The notes below the pieces were generated by a model, which made no database searches, had not been told where the DNA came from, and saw only the letters and a program-made list of their open reading frames with translations. A program made the position numbers and the translations under genes. This document shows, piece after piece, positions 31,951 through 33,278 of a stretch of 33,278 nucleotides of DNA. This DNA is from Limnohabitans sp. MMS-10A-192 (GTDB lineage Bacteria > Pseudomonadota > Gammaproteobacteria > Burkholderiales > Burkholderiaceae_C): the NCBI RefSeq assembly GCF_003063335.1, contig NZ_NERX01000012.1:1-33278 (forward strand). Reading direction: 5' to 3'. Within the stretch, counting starts at the first letter, position 1, and every line of letters starts with the position of its first letter.

Positions 31951-32883
31951 ATGACATCCCTTGTGATTGCAGAACACGACAACGCCTCGATCAAAGGCGC
32001 GACCCTGAACACCATCACCGCCGCTGCCGCTTGCGGTGGTGATGTGCATGTGCTCGTCGCTGGCCACAACGCCGCTGCTGCCGCGCAAGCCGCTTCCAAA
32101 ATAGCGGGCGTGGCCAAAGTCATCCACGCCGACAGCGAAGCCCTGGCCCATGGACTGGCCGAAAACGTCGCGGCGCAAGTGCTGGTCATCGCTGGAAACT
32201 ACAGCCACATCCTGTTCCCCGCGACGGCCGCAGGCAAGAACGTGGCCCCCCGCGTGGCGGCCAAGCTCGATGTGGGCCAAATCAGCGACGTGACGCAGGT
32301 CATCTCGCCCGACAGCTTCGAGCGCCCGATCTACGCCGGTAACGCCATGGCCACGGTGCAGTCCACCGACGCCACCAAGGTGATCACCGTGCGCACGACC
32401 GGCTTTGACGCCGCAGCCGCCACAGGTGGCAGCGCTGCCGTCGAATCCGCAGCCGCCCAGGCCGACAGCGGCAAGAGCAGCTTCAAGGGCAGCGAGATCG
32501 CCAAGAACGACCGCCCTGAACTCACCGCCGCCAAGATCATCGTCTCGGGTGGCCGGGCATTGGGCAGCGCCGAGAAGTTCAACGAAGTGATGACGCCGCT
32601 GGCCGACAAGCTGGGCGCGGCCATTGGCGCGAGCCGCGCAGCGGTCGATGCCGGTTACGCCGCCAACGACCTGCAAGTGGGCCAGACCGGCAAGATCGTG
32701 GCGCCGCAGCTGTACATCGCCGCAGGCATCTCGGGCGCGATCCAGCACCTGGCGGGCATGAAGGATTCGAAGGTGATCGTGGCGATCAACAAGGACCCTG
32801 AGGCCCCGATCTTCAGCGTGGCCGACTTCGGCCTCGAGGCCGATCTGTTTGCGGCTGTGCCGGAGATGGTCCAGACAATTTGA
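31951..32883 (+). CDS. etfA: Electron transfer flavoprotein, alpha subunit
   Basis: A 310-residue protein. The N-terminal half matches the EtfA fold ([20 protein letters not shown]). The C-terminal FAD domain has the signature [20 protein letters not shown], then [40 protein letters not shown] and [20 protein letters not shown]. It forms the AMP- and FAD-containing ETF with EtfB. It is separated from etfB by 111 bp holding a REP-like doublet; AAGGA lies before its ATG. Confidence 0.95.
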   Translation: MTSLVIAEHDNASIKGATLNTITAAAACGGDVHVLVAGHNAAAAAQAASKIAGVAKVIHADSEALAHGLAENVAAQVLVIAGNYSHILFPATAAGKNVAPRVAAKLDVGQISDVTQVISPDSFERPIYAGNAMATVQSTDATKVITVRTTGFDAAAATGGSAAVESAAAQADSGKSSFKGSEIAKNDRPELTAAKIIVSGGRALGSAEKFNEVMTPLADKLGAAIGASRAAVDAGYAANDLQVGQTGKIVAPQLYIAAGISGAIQHLAGMKDSKVIVAINKDPEAPIFSVADFGLEADLFAAVPEMVQTI

Positions 32884-33151
32884 TGTCTGTCATGCCGTTG
32901 CTGGCGGCAATCTGGCCAGGGGCTGTATGGGGTGGAATGCCCAAGCGTTTCAACGGTCTTCGGCCCTTTGACCGTCTTGAGCGAAAGGGCTGGCGCGCAT
33001 TCGGGTCAGAAAACGACCGCCCCCATGGCAGAGCCATTTCTGCGGCAGGGATGTGGGCGGCGGGATTGTGGACAGTCTCACGAGAAATTCAAACCTCGGG
33101 AGATTGAACCCAAACAGTCGCTTCACTTGGCCATCGAACAATGCCCCCCAC
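32884..33151. other. Stretch without a recognisable gene between etfA and the IS21-type end
   Basis: Short frames exist on both strands but none shows family features. No clear terminator is seen after etfA. Confidence 0.4.
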
Positions 33152-33278
33152 TGTTGATTGGCTTTGAAAACTGAGCCACTTTGATGGGAATTTGCATCCA
33201 AATTTGAGCCGCTTCATTGGCCTATCCTGCTTATTTTTTGAGCAAGGGTGGCCGGGAGTGATCAACGTGGGAACTTTG
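33152..33278 (+). mobile_element. IS21-family element, left end and first codons of istA (runs off window)
   Basis: It begins TGTTGATTGG, with inner terminal repeats GAAAACTGAGCCAC and CCAAATTTGAGCC. The block GGGAGTGATCAACGTG follows, nearly the same as the istA ribosome site and start of the element at 14634. The istA frame would start at GTG 33267. It has the same orientation as the left element but is clearly a different copy, since the spacer sequences differ. Confidence 0.75.

Noticed and set aside
30700..32748. 682-codon open frame on the minus strand
   Set aside because: It is antisense to receptor 2, etfB and etfA, all with clear family motifs. The translation is His/Gly/Asp-rich with no recognisable domain, a typical shadow in high-GC DNA.
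32932..33201. Short frames on both strands between etfA and the IS21-type end
   Set aside because: No family features and overlap with each other; they may reflect composition only.

Overview
The window looks like a piece of a Burkholderiales genome, most likely Comamonadaceae. This is inferred from gene content and style: high-GC catabolic genes, two Bug/TctC-type solute receptors, a DUF4148 repeat protein, and IS21- and IS3-type insertion sequences. No rRNA, complete tRNA or CRISPR array is visible.

Left part, about 1-8,665: an accessory block of lower GC. It opens with the edge of an IS3-family element and a frameshifted HigA-like antitoxin. A leftward copper-resistance operon follows: small periplasmic protein, outer-membrane efflux lipoprotein, Tat-exported multicopper oxidase, cupredoxin, DUF411 protein, CusF-like chaperone. 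A divergent two-component system (CopR/CopS-like) reads rightward, with a copper-box-like palindrome between the two. The block ends in fragments typical of integrative elements: a ParB-like HTH protein and a truncated excisionase-like protein.

About 8,665-13,960: a leftward drug- or solvent-efflux operon (TolC, HlyD, two ABC-2 permeases, no ATPase) controlled by a divergent TetR repressor. Two copies of GGTACN6GTACC, 42 bp apart, lie in the control region. The distal permease has lost its C-terminus at the junction with the mobile block.

About 13,960-19,090: a rearranged zone. A lysR gene is cut by the end of an IS21-family element. The element's istA runs in frame into a guanine deaminase gene that lacks its start. 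A DUF4148 secreted protein, an intact LysR paralogue of the cut one, a possible 50-residue protein and a 5'-truncated phnE follow.

About 19,186-32,883: largely intact genes. First comes a YbaL/Kef-type K+/H+ antiporter. Then comes a LysR regulator divergent from a long acyl-CoA catabolic operon: enoyl-CoA hydratase/3-hydroxyacyl-CoA dehydrogenase fusion, thiolase, two dissimilar acyl-CoA dehydrogenases resembling PimC/PimD, a CaiB/BaiF CoA-transferase, two Bug receptors, and EtfB/EtfA with a REP-like doublet between them. Together these could bind an organic acid outside the cell, activate it by CoA transfer, and beta-oxidise it with electrons passed to ETF. A medium-chain dicarboxylate is the best guess for the substrate. 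The window closes in the first bases of a second IS21-type element in the same orientation as the first.
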